From: Scalesia atractyloides
Taxonomy: Eukaryota > Streptophyta > Magnoliopsida > Asterales > Asteraceae
Length of the DNA stretch: 64,000 bases
Reading direction: 5' to 3'
Assembly (NCBI GenBank): GCA_947069175.1
Contig: CAMTDV010000027.1
Coordinates: 43,723,369-43,787,368, forward strand
Under the pieces are notes generated by a model, which was not told the DNA's origin, made no database searches, and saw nothing but the letters and a program-made list of their open reading frames with translations. Position 1 is the stretch's first letter. Each line of letters opens with the position of its first letter. This document shows positions 42,001 to 55,806 of this stretch, piece after piece. The translations under genes were made by a program, and so were the position numbers.

Positions 42001-44400
42001 TCATTTAAGTAACACATGCAAATCTTCTTTGAAGGTTGCTAAAAACTTTTGTAGTATGTGATTTGTCGCCTGATCCCTTAATGTGCAATCCTTAATGAAC
42101 TTTGATTTATAATCTTCTCTAGTTGCCTCCTTTTGTAAGTAGATCCCATAAGATCCATTAATGTGTTTTGTTACATTTCCTGCATTTACAAAACTAACCA
42201 AACTTATTGAGGGGTTAGTAAAATATGAACCCATATTGTTTGTTCCTTAAGAGTACAGAAAACATAAGTTTTACCCATTACATTATCTCCTCTTCGTACA
42301 CCAATTATATCTTGTCAATAAATTCATAATATATGTTCGTGAATAACTAGCAAGATATATTAATATACTTTGTATTTAACAATGGTAATTCTGGACAATG
42401 ATCTTTGCTTCTTTGGTACGAGATGATAAGAGTTATTTTCTATATCAACTATTTGGACATCATTAAATGTACTTAGCTCATAAACTTTGTCCATATGAAA
42501 ATGACCACTATCTTCTATATATAGTATGATTGATGGATAATAATACAATTTCTTGTTCTATTATTGAGCCATAAATTTGCAATATCATTTATAGTTTGGA
42601 AATTATTACTTTAATATTTGAGCTTATTTTGATCTCGTCAGAAGCGTCAATGACATCACCAACATATATAGTAATACTTGTAAACCTTATATTGTTCTTT
42701 TAATGAAAACACATGGACCAACTACGCCATATGTATTTCTCATCTATGAGCTCACCAATGAGTCTTAGATCACAATTGACTTGACTATTTTAGTCCATAC
42801 ATATTTTGTAAACTTTGTTAGAATATTTCTTGAGGTTTTCATATCTATGCTTTGATATTTATAATCCATCACAAACTTCTTTCCATCTTTGACTATATAG
42901 GTGTATGTGTACGCACTTTAGGAGTTGTCATATAACTTTCTTGTTTAAATATTGATTTCTATATCATATCTTCAAAATCCAAATTGTAACTTCTCTTTAT
43001 TTATTGAGATATCAAAATCACCAAGTACAATTTCTTCTATGTATTTCTATTCGTGCACAAGAAATACATCATTAAGATGTTTTAATTAACTTTTAAGCAC
43101 TCAACTATCTTAGCAAACTCTTTAGCAGTTTCACTTATATCCAACATGTAATATAATCATAAAGTATTCAAATCTAAATACAGCGATCACATTGATCTCG
43201 AGAACTTACTTTATATGAATTACATAATTTAAATCCTTCAGCACTTTCATGTAGCTTTCAGTTTCAAGTGATGCATAACATTCATGAGATGCATATCAAT
43301 TCTCTCTTTATATTACTAGAATAATTAAATACTAGAAAGCTATTGCATCCACCATAGGATAAATATATCTTATCATTAATAATCATAGGTTTTTGCGGAA
43401 CCCTTGTGCTATAAATTCTTGATTCATATAAAAGACCTAATTGTATCTTATATATTTTGCAATTTCTGTTGTATGGTCTGCTAGTACGAAAGCTTTCCAT
43501 TTTATTAGAGAATTCAAATCTGCCTCATTTGCGTCTTTCCATTTTGGCCAATCTCTTCTTTGTATTTATTTATATGCAGATTTTAAATCTTGATCCTCAT
43601 CATTTCATCATTTCAAGCGCTATATTTTATACAAAAGTATAACAACGTCGATTTTTGTTTTGATTCCATACATTTCTAGACATGATATAATTTACTAAGA
43701 GCTCTTTATTATCAGATACCTGAGGTTCTTTTAGAACCATCATGTCTAATATCTCTTCAGGAGATATTATTACTATAACCTCGACTTGACCATTTTAATT
43801 ACTTGCTCTAATTTTCGAGGAACTTTATTATTAGAATTGACTAGTCTACCATGTTTCAGGCGTGTAATATACTCATTACAAATGTGTTGTTGTCTTTCTG
43901 GGACAAAATATAACTAGAGCATAAGCAGCTGCTTATGTGACTTACTTTGTCACTATATTTAGGTCAATGAACTCGTCTAGTAATTTATTCTTTTATATTG
44001 GTAAATGAATTATCTTTTGAACTTCTGGTTCATAGTTTACAGTTTGAGGATCAAGATAACATGATAATTCATTCCACTTTTCACTTTGCAGCTGGTTTTT
44101 ATCTCCCCTGAATGTTGGGAACATTCATTCATTAAAGTTAAAAACAATGAACGGTAAATAAATCTCTTACTAATGGCTTTAAATATTTAATCATAGACAA
44201 CTAATATGCCCAACGCATTCTCAATCTTTTTAGAGTTCTCATATTTGTGTGGTGTGGTGGATAAATTTAAATATTCATGCCATATAACCGAAAACCTTTG
44301 AATGGACAAATTAGGTTCTTGACCAAAACAAACTATAACAGGGAAGATATATGATAACTTGTTGGCTTGATGTGAATACATGTAAATTTAAATATAAACA
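42001..44400 (-). pseudogene. Cop5 pol remnants
   Basis: The clearest relic is 44381-44187, reading FGQEPNLSIQRFSVIWHEYL and KKIENALGILVVYD. It matches the copia integrase-end pattern FGxEPxxSxLRxFGCxxY...GxxxGY. 43500-43282 (YKIQLGLLYES; YGGCNSFLVFNYSS) has a faint RNase H-like pattern. The rest has stops in all frames. Confidence 0.5.
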
Positions 44401-47199
44401 TGAACCTTTTGCTCTCATGATCAATTGGTTTTCAATCACTTGTAGATGTTTAGGTGATCGTCTCAACAATAACACTTATGCCAATGATCATTAATAACAG
44501 GGGAATCAAATTCATCATTATATACAAAATAAATGTGCCAATATGGAATAATATGCTTGCTATCTTATTAGCTAATCCATAGACGATCAGTATTTCAAAT
44601 TGTGAACTTGATAACCATTTAGACGATGTATCGATTTCAAAATACTAAATGGTTTCACAGTAGGATACATACAAATCCTTTAATATTTCCATAATATTTA
44701 GGGATTTATACCCTTAATTGGCAAATAAATAATTTCTCTTAAGAGCAAACATAATATGCTATCAGTTAGAAGAATCTTCAAGTTCTTCATTATGTTTCAC
44801 ATCATCATTGACTCGGTGTGGTCTAACCGGTCATGCCAATAAAGTAAATAATCATGATCCATAAACTTCTTGTTTATAATCGTATATGTATTATTCGCAT
44901 GTATGCTAGTACAAGCCATAAGACACGAGATAATGTAAAAAGTATCATGTTATATTACCGCCAATATTTCCACATATCATTCTCATATTGTTACTCCCTT
45001 ATTTTGCCACTTGTAGTGGTCAAACTCATTATTAACTTGGCTATCATTATAATTTCTAATGCTCGATCTTTATTACAATGACCATCATTGCAATTTTCTC
45101 AATTATATCCATGACCACGATGATCACTATACATCCGAATTCACTTCGGGGAATGAAGTAAAGCCAAAAATAGCTTTATAGCTTTTCATTATCTACTCGG
45201 TCACATGGATATATAATCATTTTTACTTTCTTAATAATATTGTCTTTTCAAGAGCATATCTTAGATGTGACAAATGAAAATTATTTTATCAATTTTTCCT
45301 ATAATCTATCTTCCCATAACATATACGAATTTAACAGTAATTACATGACCTGATTCGGTCTAAAATTTTATTATAATAAGATTTAGGAGGACACTTCGAG
45401 TGTCATAGTAAATATATTTATATTCCTTTAAATATTACTCATATAGTAAATGGTAACATATAAAACAAGGTATACTACATGTCACCGTATAAAACAAATG
45501 ATAATAAGACTTTTATGATATGATCTTTTTCACCCATTACAGAAAAATATACTTAGAAACATCTATATAAATATTCAATAGCATCTATAAAGCATATGCA
45601 ATACACAATGGTTTTATCCATCTTTTCATTATTCTCTTAATTTATAAATATCAAGTAAGTGTCTTTCAAAATATTGTTATTTATGTAAAGAACAAAATTA
45701 TATATAACTGAAAGAACCATAAAATCATACATCTTGAATAATAGATTAAAGTTGCATATGGAATTTATACTTGAATTTAAATTAACTAAAATTTTACTGA
45801 TGCAATCAAACTTCATACCAGTAATTATAAAGTTTTAACTTTTCAAAAGACCATAAAGGAACCGTGACCTTTGAGTTAAACAAAACGCTTAGAATGCAAT
45901 ACTAAAGACATATCTATTAGGATGCAACCTTACTAGTAGTTCACTCAATTTTTAACATTAAGAATATGTCAACAATAACACATGACCGACAACAAACACA
46001 ATGTGTGTATCTAGATATGTTCCAACGTAAGTGTATAGTACACATAGACATGAAAAACAAAAAATCATATCTTAATTCATTAAAGTATGGTTCATCACCT
46101 ATTTGTTTACTTAACAAGTATAAGAGTAGTTTGTATTAGCTACATATCACTGGCTGCATTCTTTTCTACTAATTGTATCAAATAATCACCTATGACAAAC
46201 AATACGATATTATTTCATATTTTAAAAGTTTAAAACATAATGATTTATACATATTTAATCGAAAGAATAGCATAAAGAAAAACAAAACAAAATATAGCAT
46301 CAAAATTCTATAATAAATTGTTTAAAAGGACATGGACTATCTAAAGCACCAAAGTGTATGATCAAATAATATAGTATTTTTTAATTCATTTAGGGATATA
46401 ACAAACTCAAATAACCATATTATAATTAGATAAAAAAACTTAAACTTCGATTATTCGCTAATCTTACATAAAACAACAATTTCTCATAAAATAATGTAAT
46501 CAAATGATTTGGTGTATGGTTTAAAATTTAAGAAAAGTCAAATTAAACGCTAAGATCAAATTTGTAAATTATTAAAGATGGAGGACTTGTAAAAAAAAGA
46601 CTCTGGAATCATGTCTTGTAGTGAAAGTCAAACCGTCAACCCAGAGGTTAATTGAGTTTAAATATTTTTTAGTCGAAGTAATTAATGGAGAGGTTTAGGT
46701 AACCCACCAGCACATTTTATTTTCTTAACCAATGGATGAGAGGTTGAAAACCAAGATAAGTGAGGATTCAATGTCTCCATACCATTTACTCTGATTAAAC
46801 CTTTTATTCACCCCAAATTAAAGTAAAGATCCATATACAACCTACTGAATGTGGTGGTGGAATTCTTTTTAGAATTTTAAAAGCCCTTCCATAGAAATTT
46901 TAGTTTTGACTATTCTTTTCAAAAAAAAATAATAAAAAAAAATTATGGTATTTTGATATACAAACCCTTTTTTTAACGTTCGTGGCTGGAATTTATTTTA
47001 GAACCAACATCAAAGCATCTAAGTGTAAGTCAAATATGACCATCTATCAGTATTTATTACCTTATTTGTGAGTAGAGGTCGATTCAGTCGTTCCTCTATT
47101 TTGATTCGCCTATGGTCAAGATAATCGCTTCTTATTCTGGTGTCTGCAACGTCAATGGACTTGCGATGGTATTACTCCATGAGCAGAGAACAACGAGCG
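44401..47199 (-). other. Cop5 internal region, unreadable
   Basis: By position this should hold gag, protease and integrase start, but no motif survives that I can name. Base composition is very AT-rich. Confidence 0.4.
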
Positions 47200-47219
47200 A
47201 ACTCGTGCTGATAACATGT
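47196..47219 (-). other. Cop5 primer site, degenerate
   Basis: The minus strand reads AACATGTTATCAGCACGAG next to the LTR end. GTTATCAGCAC is a weakened version of the TGGTATCAGAGC primer site. Confidence 0.5.
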
Positions 47220-47454
47220 TGTAAAACAACGATCTATTAGCAACCAATATACAACTACAATAAACATGAGAAAACAAGACTATATACAACATGTAGAGAA
47301 CAAAAACATGAAAAATAGGGGAATGAGAATCATTCTCATTGATATTAACATCATATACAAATGCTAATATATAGGCATTATGACATTGATACAAACATAA
47401 ACGTAATATGGGAGTTGGTAATGTGGATAGTCACTAATGAATAATATATTTATA
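47220..47454 (-). repeat. Cop5 5' LTR (right copy)
   Basis: 235 bp from plus-strand TGTAAAACAACG to TATTTATA (the expected final CA is mutated). Aligned with 41531-41733. Confidence 0.75.
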
Positions 47455-48821
47455 AAATAATAATTATTTTAGTTAATTTTTTATAATTAATCTAATTAAC
47501 CTTTAAATAAATAATCAAAGCCTGTTCTTATTAAATGTATAACTAAATAACGCTTATTTAATATTCATTGTTTAAATCTTGTTAATTATTATAACTTCAC
47601 AAGCGATAATAATCAACACCCAGATTTTATTATTCTCTAATAATCATGACCATTACGCCACATGATTTTTCTTTAATAATCAACATCGTAACGTGTATTT
47701 AATGTTATATTGTGTAACCATTAAACAATCATTATTTAGTTGTTGTTCTCACTGTAACCCTTAGAATGTTAGGTAGGAGTGTTGTTGAATGTCGTTACTT
47801 GATATATTATTCCAACAAACGACTCGTAACTATAAATAATGGGCCGCTATTAAGGTTTCCGACTTCTTGTTTGTTGGTATGCGGTATGGGTCGTACCATC
47901 TTATTTGAGTACGGGTCACACACTCTTAGATTTCCTTCACTTTCCCTTTCCCTTTGCTCTTTGGTTTTTTACTCCATTTACTACAAAACTTTCCCTTTTC
48001 ATCAAAACCTGCAAATCATTATCTATACCATAACTTAACAATTCATTTCAAAGTTGCGGTATATACAGTGTAACTATGGGGAATATATCTATGAAAAAAA
48101 AATACTATTTAGGTTACATGATATATCCCCACACAACAATATTGTTTGTACCTAAGCAATCTCTCAAACAAAACATTAGTCCAATGACAAGTTTCAAATC
48201 TCAAATTGGTACCATTCTCAATCCTAATTCTCAAAAATAATACCAAGACTAACAAAGGCAAGAGATTGACAACCTAGACAAGTAAATTGCTATTATATTT
48301 TTAAATATAGGAATCACCTGGGTTGTTCAGTCCACTCTAATAATTTGAAACAAGCAACCCATACCTCTCACAATATGCTCTCACTTGCTGATTTCTTATC
48401 TAGCATAAGATGTTCTAGTCAATCTATATAAACCTCACAACTAAGAGTAACCTACCATTATCATAGGCTTGTACAAAAATTAACTCCTAGTAAACATAAT
48501 ACTACCACATAGATTATAAGGACTGTTATAGGTTTTTGTTTTATGGTAAAGGTATGGAATATGTTGGGTAAAAGGTGGCTAGCATTTTTGTAATCCATAC
48601 TAGAAGTGCTGAATAACATAACTACTATAATATTTTGAAATGGGATCTTTGATCCACACTTATTTCTTTTTGTATTTTCTATATACATTTTTTTTCTTCA
48701 ACATAGGCTATATTGCCAATAATCACAGTTAAACATTTCATATCAGCTTATGTCAGATCAAATAACAATTGGATTTAAGAACAAACAGGCTAAAATGTGT
48801 TATTGGTTATTTAAATTGGTT
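47455..48821. other. Non-coding AT-rich DNA
   Basis: No gene is seen. A small imperfect inverted repeat (GGGGAATATATC at 48077 and GATATATCCCC at 48120) could form a hairpin. Confidence 0.4.
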
Positions 48822-49640
48822 TTAACAAACGAAAATGTAAAGGTTCAACATGTTAGGTACTCCCAACCGTATCGCAATGTGTGTAATCCACATGCAACCA
48901 CATATCCTTGAAGCAACCGACCGTGACCTATACCCTGTAAAATATGTTGCTAAGGTGTGGGTAAGGTGGACTCTTCGGCTAGTGAGCAAGTAATAAACAA
49001 TGAACATGTTAGTGAGTGTGCACCACTCATGGCTAGCCGTCCTAGGGCTGGCAGAGCAAGCCATTACCTTTGAACCAATAAGTGGAGAACATCCCAAAAC
49101 CATCAAACTCTCGAATCTTAGGTGCTAACACCATTTGCAACGGTGTTCTACCACTCCATCAACGTATGCCTTGAGATGTCAACCTTGCGAAACTCCTCTT
49201 CTAAGACTAGGCCCTCCCACTCCTCACAAGTGTATAACTAGTCTTCTCCTCCCACTCCGTTAATGCCTGCCTCAAGATGTGACCTCTCAAATCAAACATC
49301 ACCATATCCTCGAATCTATAGTGGTGTACATCTCTCTGAAAGAGAATAAGCAAAAGAACTCCATAACTAGTTCTAGAGATACCAGAACAATCTTTCCCAA
49401 CAAACTTCTCCACCTTGGCATAAAAACCTCACACAACTGGTCCTCTAAATCCATAATCCTCATGAGTTTCGACTCGATGGTCCTTAGTGGTATGATCCTC
49501 TTCACTATCAAGATCCTGAGAAATGCATACTCGTCAGAGTCCACTAGGGTAATACAACTCCTCGTGGCAATGTAGAGCTCTATTCTGCTCCACCTCGTCG
49601 ACCTCCATTGGGCCTCTATGTCATCAATAACCTAATGTGC
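48822..49640 (-). pseudogene. Orphan Athila ORF1-like remnant
   Basis: The minus strand reads DIEAQWRSTRWSRIELYIAT, then DEYAFLRILIVKRIIPLRTI, DLEDQLCEVFMPRW and FEDMVMFDLRGHILRQALTE. After frameshifts near 49270 and 49110 it reads HEWCTLTNMFIVYYLL, SRRVHLTHTLATYFTGY and ITHIAIRLGV. This order is that of the Athila ORF1 family (the Arabidopsis retrotransposon ORF-1 group). No LTR or gag-protease is seen beside it, so it is an isolated fragment. Confidence 0.6.
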
Positions 49641-50164
49641 TTAACCCAACATCTCAACACGTAGTGCTGGTGGTTGGGTATCTAATGTTTCATCTGAGTC
49701 GTCTCTTGGGATATATATTGATCAAGATTTAGATGTAGACGCCCTAGTACGTTAACGTACATGTTTCCCATGGGCACCATGACCGGATGTAAAAGCCATC
49801 TATAAAAGATGTGAAGCATATAGGATAATAGATAAATACACGACAAAATTCTGAAGCAACATGGCTGGGGCACCACTTGTACCATGTAAAATTCGTAAGG
49901 GTCGTACTGCTTCATAGTGTTCTAGGGTTTGCTCATCATAAATAGGGTACAACTCGTACTATGTAATTAGGGTACGAGTCATACCACTTTAATAAAAGTG
50001 AAAACATCACTAATCATGTATTGATGGCCCAATCTACCTTAAAGGCATCCTATTTGGTCTTATAAACAATAATTCATCATCATCTATCATTAGTTTCCAT
50101 CACTGGTCTCCAAATTAGGATTTTAAGCATGAAACCAAAAAATTAAGAGTATTCATATGATTAC
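49641..50164. other. Non-coding DNA
   Basis: It may continue the Athila relic upstream on the minus strand, but no motif is seen. Direct words GGTACAACTCGTACTA and GGGTACGAGTCATACCA occur at 49947-49990. Confidence 0.35.
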
Positions 50165-50166
50165 CA

Positions 50167-50628
50167 TTAGGGCTGTAAACAAACAGAATGGACACAAACA
50201 AGGTTCGTTAAGGATATAATGTGTTCAAGAACTGTTCATGAACACTTCTTGAATGAGATTTGTTTTGTATTCGTTCATTAGGGAATGGAATATATTCACA
50301 AACGGTTCAAGAACACAAACGAACAAAGATAAAACCGACAAACACGACGGTGGGTAGAGTTTGATGGTTAGAGGGAGTGACGCTAGACCTTGAAGCCCTA
50401 ATCACTGGATGAAGGTAGATAGTATTTTTCGATGTGAATAATGAGAAGGAAAGTCTAGCAGTGCATAAACAAGGTGGAGATATGGTTTCCTACTTTTTTT
50501 GGTAATGAGATAAATTAGTCTTAATGAATATCAAAAGTTTAGATAAAATAAATAAATTCTAAAAAATCTTTAATGGACAATATATACAACTAAACATGAA
50601 TGAACTTTCATGAACACATTACTGAATG
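50167..50628. repeat. GTTCATGAACA-rich repeat, possible MITE-like element cut by an LTR
   Basis: It begins AGGGCTGTAAACAAACAGAATG and is rich in GTTCATGAACA, AACGAACA and CAAACGAACA. It ends abruptly at TGAACACATTACTGAA against the LTR start at 50629. The start resembles dispersed small repeats with terminal GGGCTGTAAACAAAC, but the second terminus is missing. Confidence 0.3.
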
Positions 50629-53067
50629 TAACACCCCGACCACATGGAACTTGTGGCGGAAACGTCAGGAAGTCACGTTACATATTTCTCACAACACATG
50701 GTATTGAAGTTTCATGATAATGATTACATTGTTTACATGCACAAAGGAGTACAACTAATTGTTTTTAAATTTAAAAGCAATCTAAGGCTTGAGTCTGTTC
50801 CTATGTGAAACATTCTTGAAACATCCTCATGTATCAATACCTGAAACATATGTGACAGTAGACGTTCAACAATAAAGTTGGTTAGTGACATAGGTTTTGT
50901 GGCCAAGTATATGGCAAAAGTATTCTATTGCAATACATTGTCCAACTACACGAGTTGATGAGTGAAAATAGATTTTTTGTAGCCAAGTATATGGCAAAAA
51001 GTTTAGTATTGCAATACATCATGTTTGATAGTAAAAGTCTATTACCAAAGTGTAATACAGATGGAAATATGCATAAAACCAAGCAATTGTGTTATCAAAA
51101 TATACACATAAACATTTAGCATAAAAATCCAACGTTGTACTATGTTTCACCACACAAGTTTGCACATAAACAGTTAGCATAGAAACCATCAAAGAACATG
51201 TGAAAGTACTTTTACAAATCTAATTAAGGATTTAGAATAGTACCTTTGAGTATCCAACAAAGATCTAACTATTTGCATAGAAAAAATCCAACAAGGATTT
51301 GGGAATGGTACTTTGTTTCACCACATAAGTTGTACACACAAAGACCACATAGTAAACACATATGCCAAAACATAGTATTTGAAAAAAAGTTGGTTAGCGC
51401 ATATAATTCACTGCAAACGATTTAAAAACAGAAAAGTAGGGACTATGTACTTACTTGGATTGTCGATGATATGTTTACACGTCCTTGCAAAGTTTTGTTG
51501 CGATGATGTTTGTATTTCCTAGTAATAAAGATTTGTTTGTCAGAGTTTTGTTGCGATAATGTTTGTGGATGAATATGGGTTATGGAAACATAGAAAATTT
51601 GAATATCTAGATTCTTAGAGAATAGGAATTTTGACAGCCTACTTGTTGCCTTTAAAATATGTTAAAAATAGTAAATGGCTATCGAAAAATTACAAAACTT
51701 CCAATTTAATAAATCAGAATATGTTCTACAACTTTTATTTAGAATGTTTTCCTTTTTGAAATCCGGAAAACAGTTAAAATTTTTGATCTTTATAGATGAT
51801 TTACTTTTGACCTTTAGTTTCGTTTTAGATAGTTGAGGGTCTAAAAGGATGTATTTTTAAATGTATTATACATCGTCAAAACCATATTTTGATGAACTTA
51901 ATCATGATCTAAGAGTTTACTTTGTTTGGTTAAGTTTTGACCAAGTTATGCTTGGTTAAAGTGACAACACAGAATCTGTCCAAAAAAGAAACTTTGAGTT
52001 TGTAGTTATTTATTGTGTAAAATATGGGTTTTGACAGAAGAATGGATAGAATGTGGTTTATAACCATATGACCAAGGGATCTCATGTAATATGGTTGGTT
52101 AATCGACACATTCTAATTTAGAAGTGTCTTTGAAAGGGGTAAGACTTGTTACGATTAGTTTTATGCTTGTTAACTAGTTCTGTGCGTAAATACGGGTCCG
52201 GATGGTCGAAATGGGTCTATGACGACCCCAACATGTCAAAATATATTTTATATTGTTATATAACTGATCTGGTTTCAAAATTTTTGGTGTTAATATTTAA
52301 AGTTGTGTGTTGAATTTTTATAAATGTATGTTTGACTCGTTATTTGACTTACTTGACATGATGATCATGAGGTATAATTGCAAGGAATTATACCTTATGA
52401 TATAATGATCATATAGGAAAAAGTAATTGAACTTTCACTTGATCAAAATGGTCAGAATCAAAAGTCAAATTGCTTGACTTTCGGGTAAATACTAAGTATA
52501 AAACAAAAATTAGCATGAAAGAACACTTACTAGTGTTTAGAAGGAAGGTTTGAACTTAGAAGAGGAGGCTCCAAATGACTTGAGCAAGCTCCATGAAGTT
52601 TTGAAGATGAGAAGAATGAAAGGTAGTGAGAGGTTTTGATGGGTATTTATAATGAAAGAGAGATCAAGGGGTGATGACAAGTGTCTTAGAGGTGCTAAGA
52701 GGTTGATTAGTGTCGCATGAGGTGTGAAAATGATATTAAGTGTGGCAAGATTGGATGAAAGGTGGCAAGATTGGACGTAAGGGCTTAGGCCTTGCAACGG
52801 CCCTCTGATGCAAAAACTTTTGTTTTGTGAAAGTTTTGGCCCCTAGACTTGTATTATCATCTTTTTGTCATATTTAACCTTCTAACTTGTTATTTAAGTT
52901 AAGTGAAGGGCATCAAGGCATGTGTAACTTCGATTTTGTTCTAGAAACGTAGTGAATGTCTTCTTGCTTAAATCTACGATAACAAAACACATGAATAAAA
53001 AATAGAATTTTATTAAACACAGAAATGATTGAAAGTTTACATTCTTTGAAAATTTGTTATGGTTACA
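50629..53067 (-). repeat. Minus-strand gypsy LTR 1 (about 2.4 kb)
   Basis: Plus-strand TGTAACACCCCGACC at the left and GGTTACA at the right are the complementary ends of an LTR on the minus strand. The polypurine tract lies at 53068-53100. It contains short internal repeats (GCCAAGTATATGGCAAAA at 50902 and 50981; AGCATAxAAAxCC units near 51120 and 51176). A TATTTATAATG box-like site is near 52645. No coding is seen. Confidence 0.55.
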
Positions 53068-53100
53068 GTCTCCCCTCCTTTAGGAAATTCATCTTGAAAT
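53068..53100 (-). other. Polypurine tract next to gypsy LTR 1
   Basis: The minus strand reads ATTTCAAGATGAATTTCC, then TAAAGGAGGGGAGAC, and then the LTR start TGTAAC. The self-complementary AAATTTC...GAATTTC ahead of the tract is the same arrangement as in Gyp1. Confidence 0.65.
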
Positions 53101-55498
53101 TTATTTGTAGGAGATTGTTGAATAAGGTTAAAGGGTGTGAAGTTTAGAGAACTACAAGGGATTTGAATAAATGGGAAAAGAGTGTTTAAAGTGAACTTCT
53201 AGATAGTTGATGAGGAATACTTGTATAAGGAACTTATGTGTGTGTCCAAAAGTGTTTGAGAAAAATAGAGGAATGTATGGTTTAGATTCCAAAGATGAGG
53301 AGCATCATTTAGTGTTGGAATGGGGGGCCAAAACGTTGGTAATAATTTAATATATCTTATAATATTTCAAGGTACTACAACCTCTTATCAATTGTTGAGC
53401 AGATAAACAACCTCTACCAGCCGTTGAGCAGGTTCTCAGAACCTATACCGACTTAAGCAAGTACTACAACCTCTTACCAGTTGTTGAGTAGGTATACGAC
53501 CTCTAGAGCTTATGAATTTGGAATGTATTGTCAAGTACACGGCAAAAATGTTTTTGTTTAGCATTATGCTGTACTAAAGCAATTTGTGTCAATCTTGATA
53601 AACAAACAAACGTGTTGCATGGACATCTAAGGTTCCTTACTATTTGCATAGAAAGACCTAATAATGACTTCCTAAATGGCTCTATCATTCCACGAGGGTC
53701 TTCTAGTCACACCACACAACTGCAAGCAGGAATGATAGGTGTACATTCAGACCTTGTGTTGACTAGTAGGAGACCATGTGGTGAAAGCCAAATGGTTTCC
53801 TAGAACAAATATGCTCAGTATCTATCATTCCACCACGATCTTCCCAAACCACGCAATTGGAAGTGGCAATGAGTCATCACACATATATCGTCTATAACAT
53901 TCAAACCTTGTGTGACACTCATTCATACACGAATAAAAAATGCGTACGAACGTTTAACAAATGTACTTATTTATTTATTTTTAGCATTCATTTACATATA
54001 GAAACCCAACATAGTTATTTAAAAATTTACTAGTAGATAACATACTAACATGAAAAGTTAGTCATAATCTTACAAACGTACGACTAAACCTGAACATAAG
54101 TACAAAATGTTTTGACTCATTTGATCATGAAAACGCGGAAACGTGATATGCGGGTGATGTGTTCGTTCCAAGCTTGGCGCCACCTAAAACGATGATCTAC
54201 CTATAATCATATCAAAAATTTAGTTAAATCATAATTAGCTAACATGGAATTCAAGCTTCCATCGATTGTGATAAATACTCTTTCATTAACATTCATTCAA
54301 TTATACTTTCTAGCGGGTCTTGATGTCGAATTTCTTCAATCTTCTAAATCTGGTTCACACCAATTCACAATTCATACATATGTCATTCTTACTTATTTGA
54401 CCCGTATGCATGAATCGAACTTCAATGTATTTTCATTTAACATTAAGCAACTTATAATATTTACATAAGTATGTAATATAAACATTATAACTACTAGTAC
54501 TTGTAAGTATAAAAACTTACCTCAATCGTGCGAACCTTGTGACTTCTTATCGCTTGATCCTTCTTCTTTGACACCTACACTTAGCAAGTTTATTCATAGT
54601 TTCTCATTCTTGATATCCAAACATTCATCTCTTTCTTTTAATGTCAATGATTGATATTCATCAAGGGGTCATCTTAACAGTAATAATATATCTTTCAAGC
54701 ATTTCATCAAACACTTGTGGGCGATCATCCGAGTCCTCTAAGAAAGTGCATAATTTTCTATGGTCTTTGCCGCCTATTCGATTACTAACCCAACTCATTC
54801 AATCACAATAATAAACAAATAATCTTACATCTTTATATCATGATTTTTATCAAGTAATTAACCTTACATCATAGAATCTCTAGACTATATGAAAAACCCA
54901 CTTAATCATACATGAAGGCTCAAAAGGAAATCATACAAACATTCAAATTTTTTGTCTAACTTCACATTTAGAGATGCTCATTACATAGTTCTTATCTACA
55001 ATTACATTATAACCTTGAAACATTCACTAATTGATCATCTTTATAAAACTTCTTTACACAAAATCCATCAAAATCAGGATTGTAACTTACCTTATGTTCA
55101 ACAAGCTTAGATGGTTAGATAGGATGAACATGCATATGATTAACTTCAATTTCTTCCATCCAATTGCTGAATTTTTGTGTACCAAGGTTGAGGATTTTTC
55201 CCCTTGTCTCTCTCTCTCTCTATTCACGCACACCCCCACATACATACATCTGGGCATTTTATTTGTTTTAATCTTGACACCAAAATGTTCACTTATGGTC
55301 CCTCAAGTTTCATTCACTATTTATTTGATCTTTAGTCTTTCTTTCCCTTAATAAAAGTTTTTAAACATCATATTTCTTTTAATGACTTACTAATTAAAGA
55401 TTACGCTTCAATGCTATTTACCACATTTCGTTCTATATGGGTGAGTATAAAATAACATCCTGGTAAAATGATAATATATGTGCATTTTGGGGCGTTAC
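53101..55498 (-). repeat. Minus-strand gypsy LTR 2 (left end not defined)
   Basis: The minus-strand LTR start TGTAACGCCCCAAAATG is at 55498. The body runs left at least to about 53350. It has TACTACAACCTCTTACCAGTTGTTGAGCA-type short repeats (53370-53500) and a TC-rich run at 55206-55222. It aligns loosely with the LTR start at 62708 (GGTAAGTT, TGTGTGT-rich and AAACTTGAGGGACC blocks). Confidence 0.5.
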
Positions 55499-55543
55499 AA
55501 GTCTACCCCCCTCAAGAAAGGTTTCGTCCCCGAAACCTAGTTA
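55499..55543 (-). other. Polypurine tract next to gypsy LTR 2
   Basis: The minus strand reads GGTTTCGGGGACGAAACC, then TTTCTTGAGGGGGGTAGACT, followed by the LTR start. Confidence 0.75.
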
Positions 55544-55768
55544 CATACCAAATAAAGCCGAGTAGTACTTTCGCATTTCATCCTCTATACACTTTCAGCC
55601 CCTATAGTTTCATTTGTTATTTAATTCAAACACGACTTTCATCCCTTCTACACAAGGGTCATTCTCTTAACTCGGTTAATCAACTAAGGTTTATATATAT
55701 ATTTTTACATACTAAAATGTTTAAAGGCATAATAAATAAATTACGCATTTTCTTTTGGGTGTTACAAG
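55544..55768 (-). repeat. Second LTR start fragment, gypsy LTR 3 (about 225 bp)
   Basis: It begins (minus strand) TGTAACACCCAAAAG at 55768 and resembles the first part of LTR 2. It then runs directly into the polypurine tract of LTR 2. It looks like a truncated or duplicated LTR start. Confidence 0.5.
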
Positions 55769-55806
55769 TCCACCCCCTTAAAGAAGGTTTCTTCCCCAAA
55801 ACCTAA
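55769..55806 (-). other. Polypurine tract next to gypsy LTR 3
   Basis: The minus strand reads GGTTTTGGGGAAGAAACC, then TTCTTTAAGGGGGTGGACT, and then the LTR start. It is a variant of the tract at 55499. Confidence 0.7.

Larger units (their letters stand above)
41531..47454 (-). mobile_element. Cop5: decayed minus-strand copia element
   Basis: About 5.9 kb bounded by direct repeats of 203 and 235 bp (41531-41733 and 47220-47454). Reading on the minus strand there is an LTR, a degenerate primer site, heavily mutated pol, an untranslated 3' block, a polypurine tract and the second LTR. Coding remains are faint. No convincing target duplication is seen, and the left end of the 3' LTR appears truncated. 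Confidence 0.75.

Noticed and set aside
50629..55498. A single 4.9-kb LTR from TGTAACACCCC to GGGGCGTTACA
   Set aside because: An internal PPT plus LTR start at 53067 divides it, so at least two LTR units are present.
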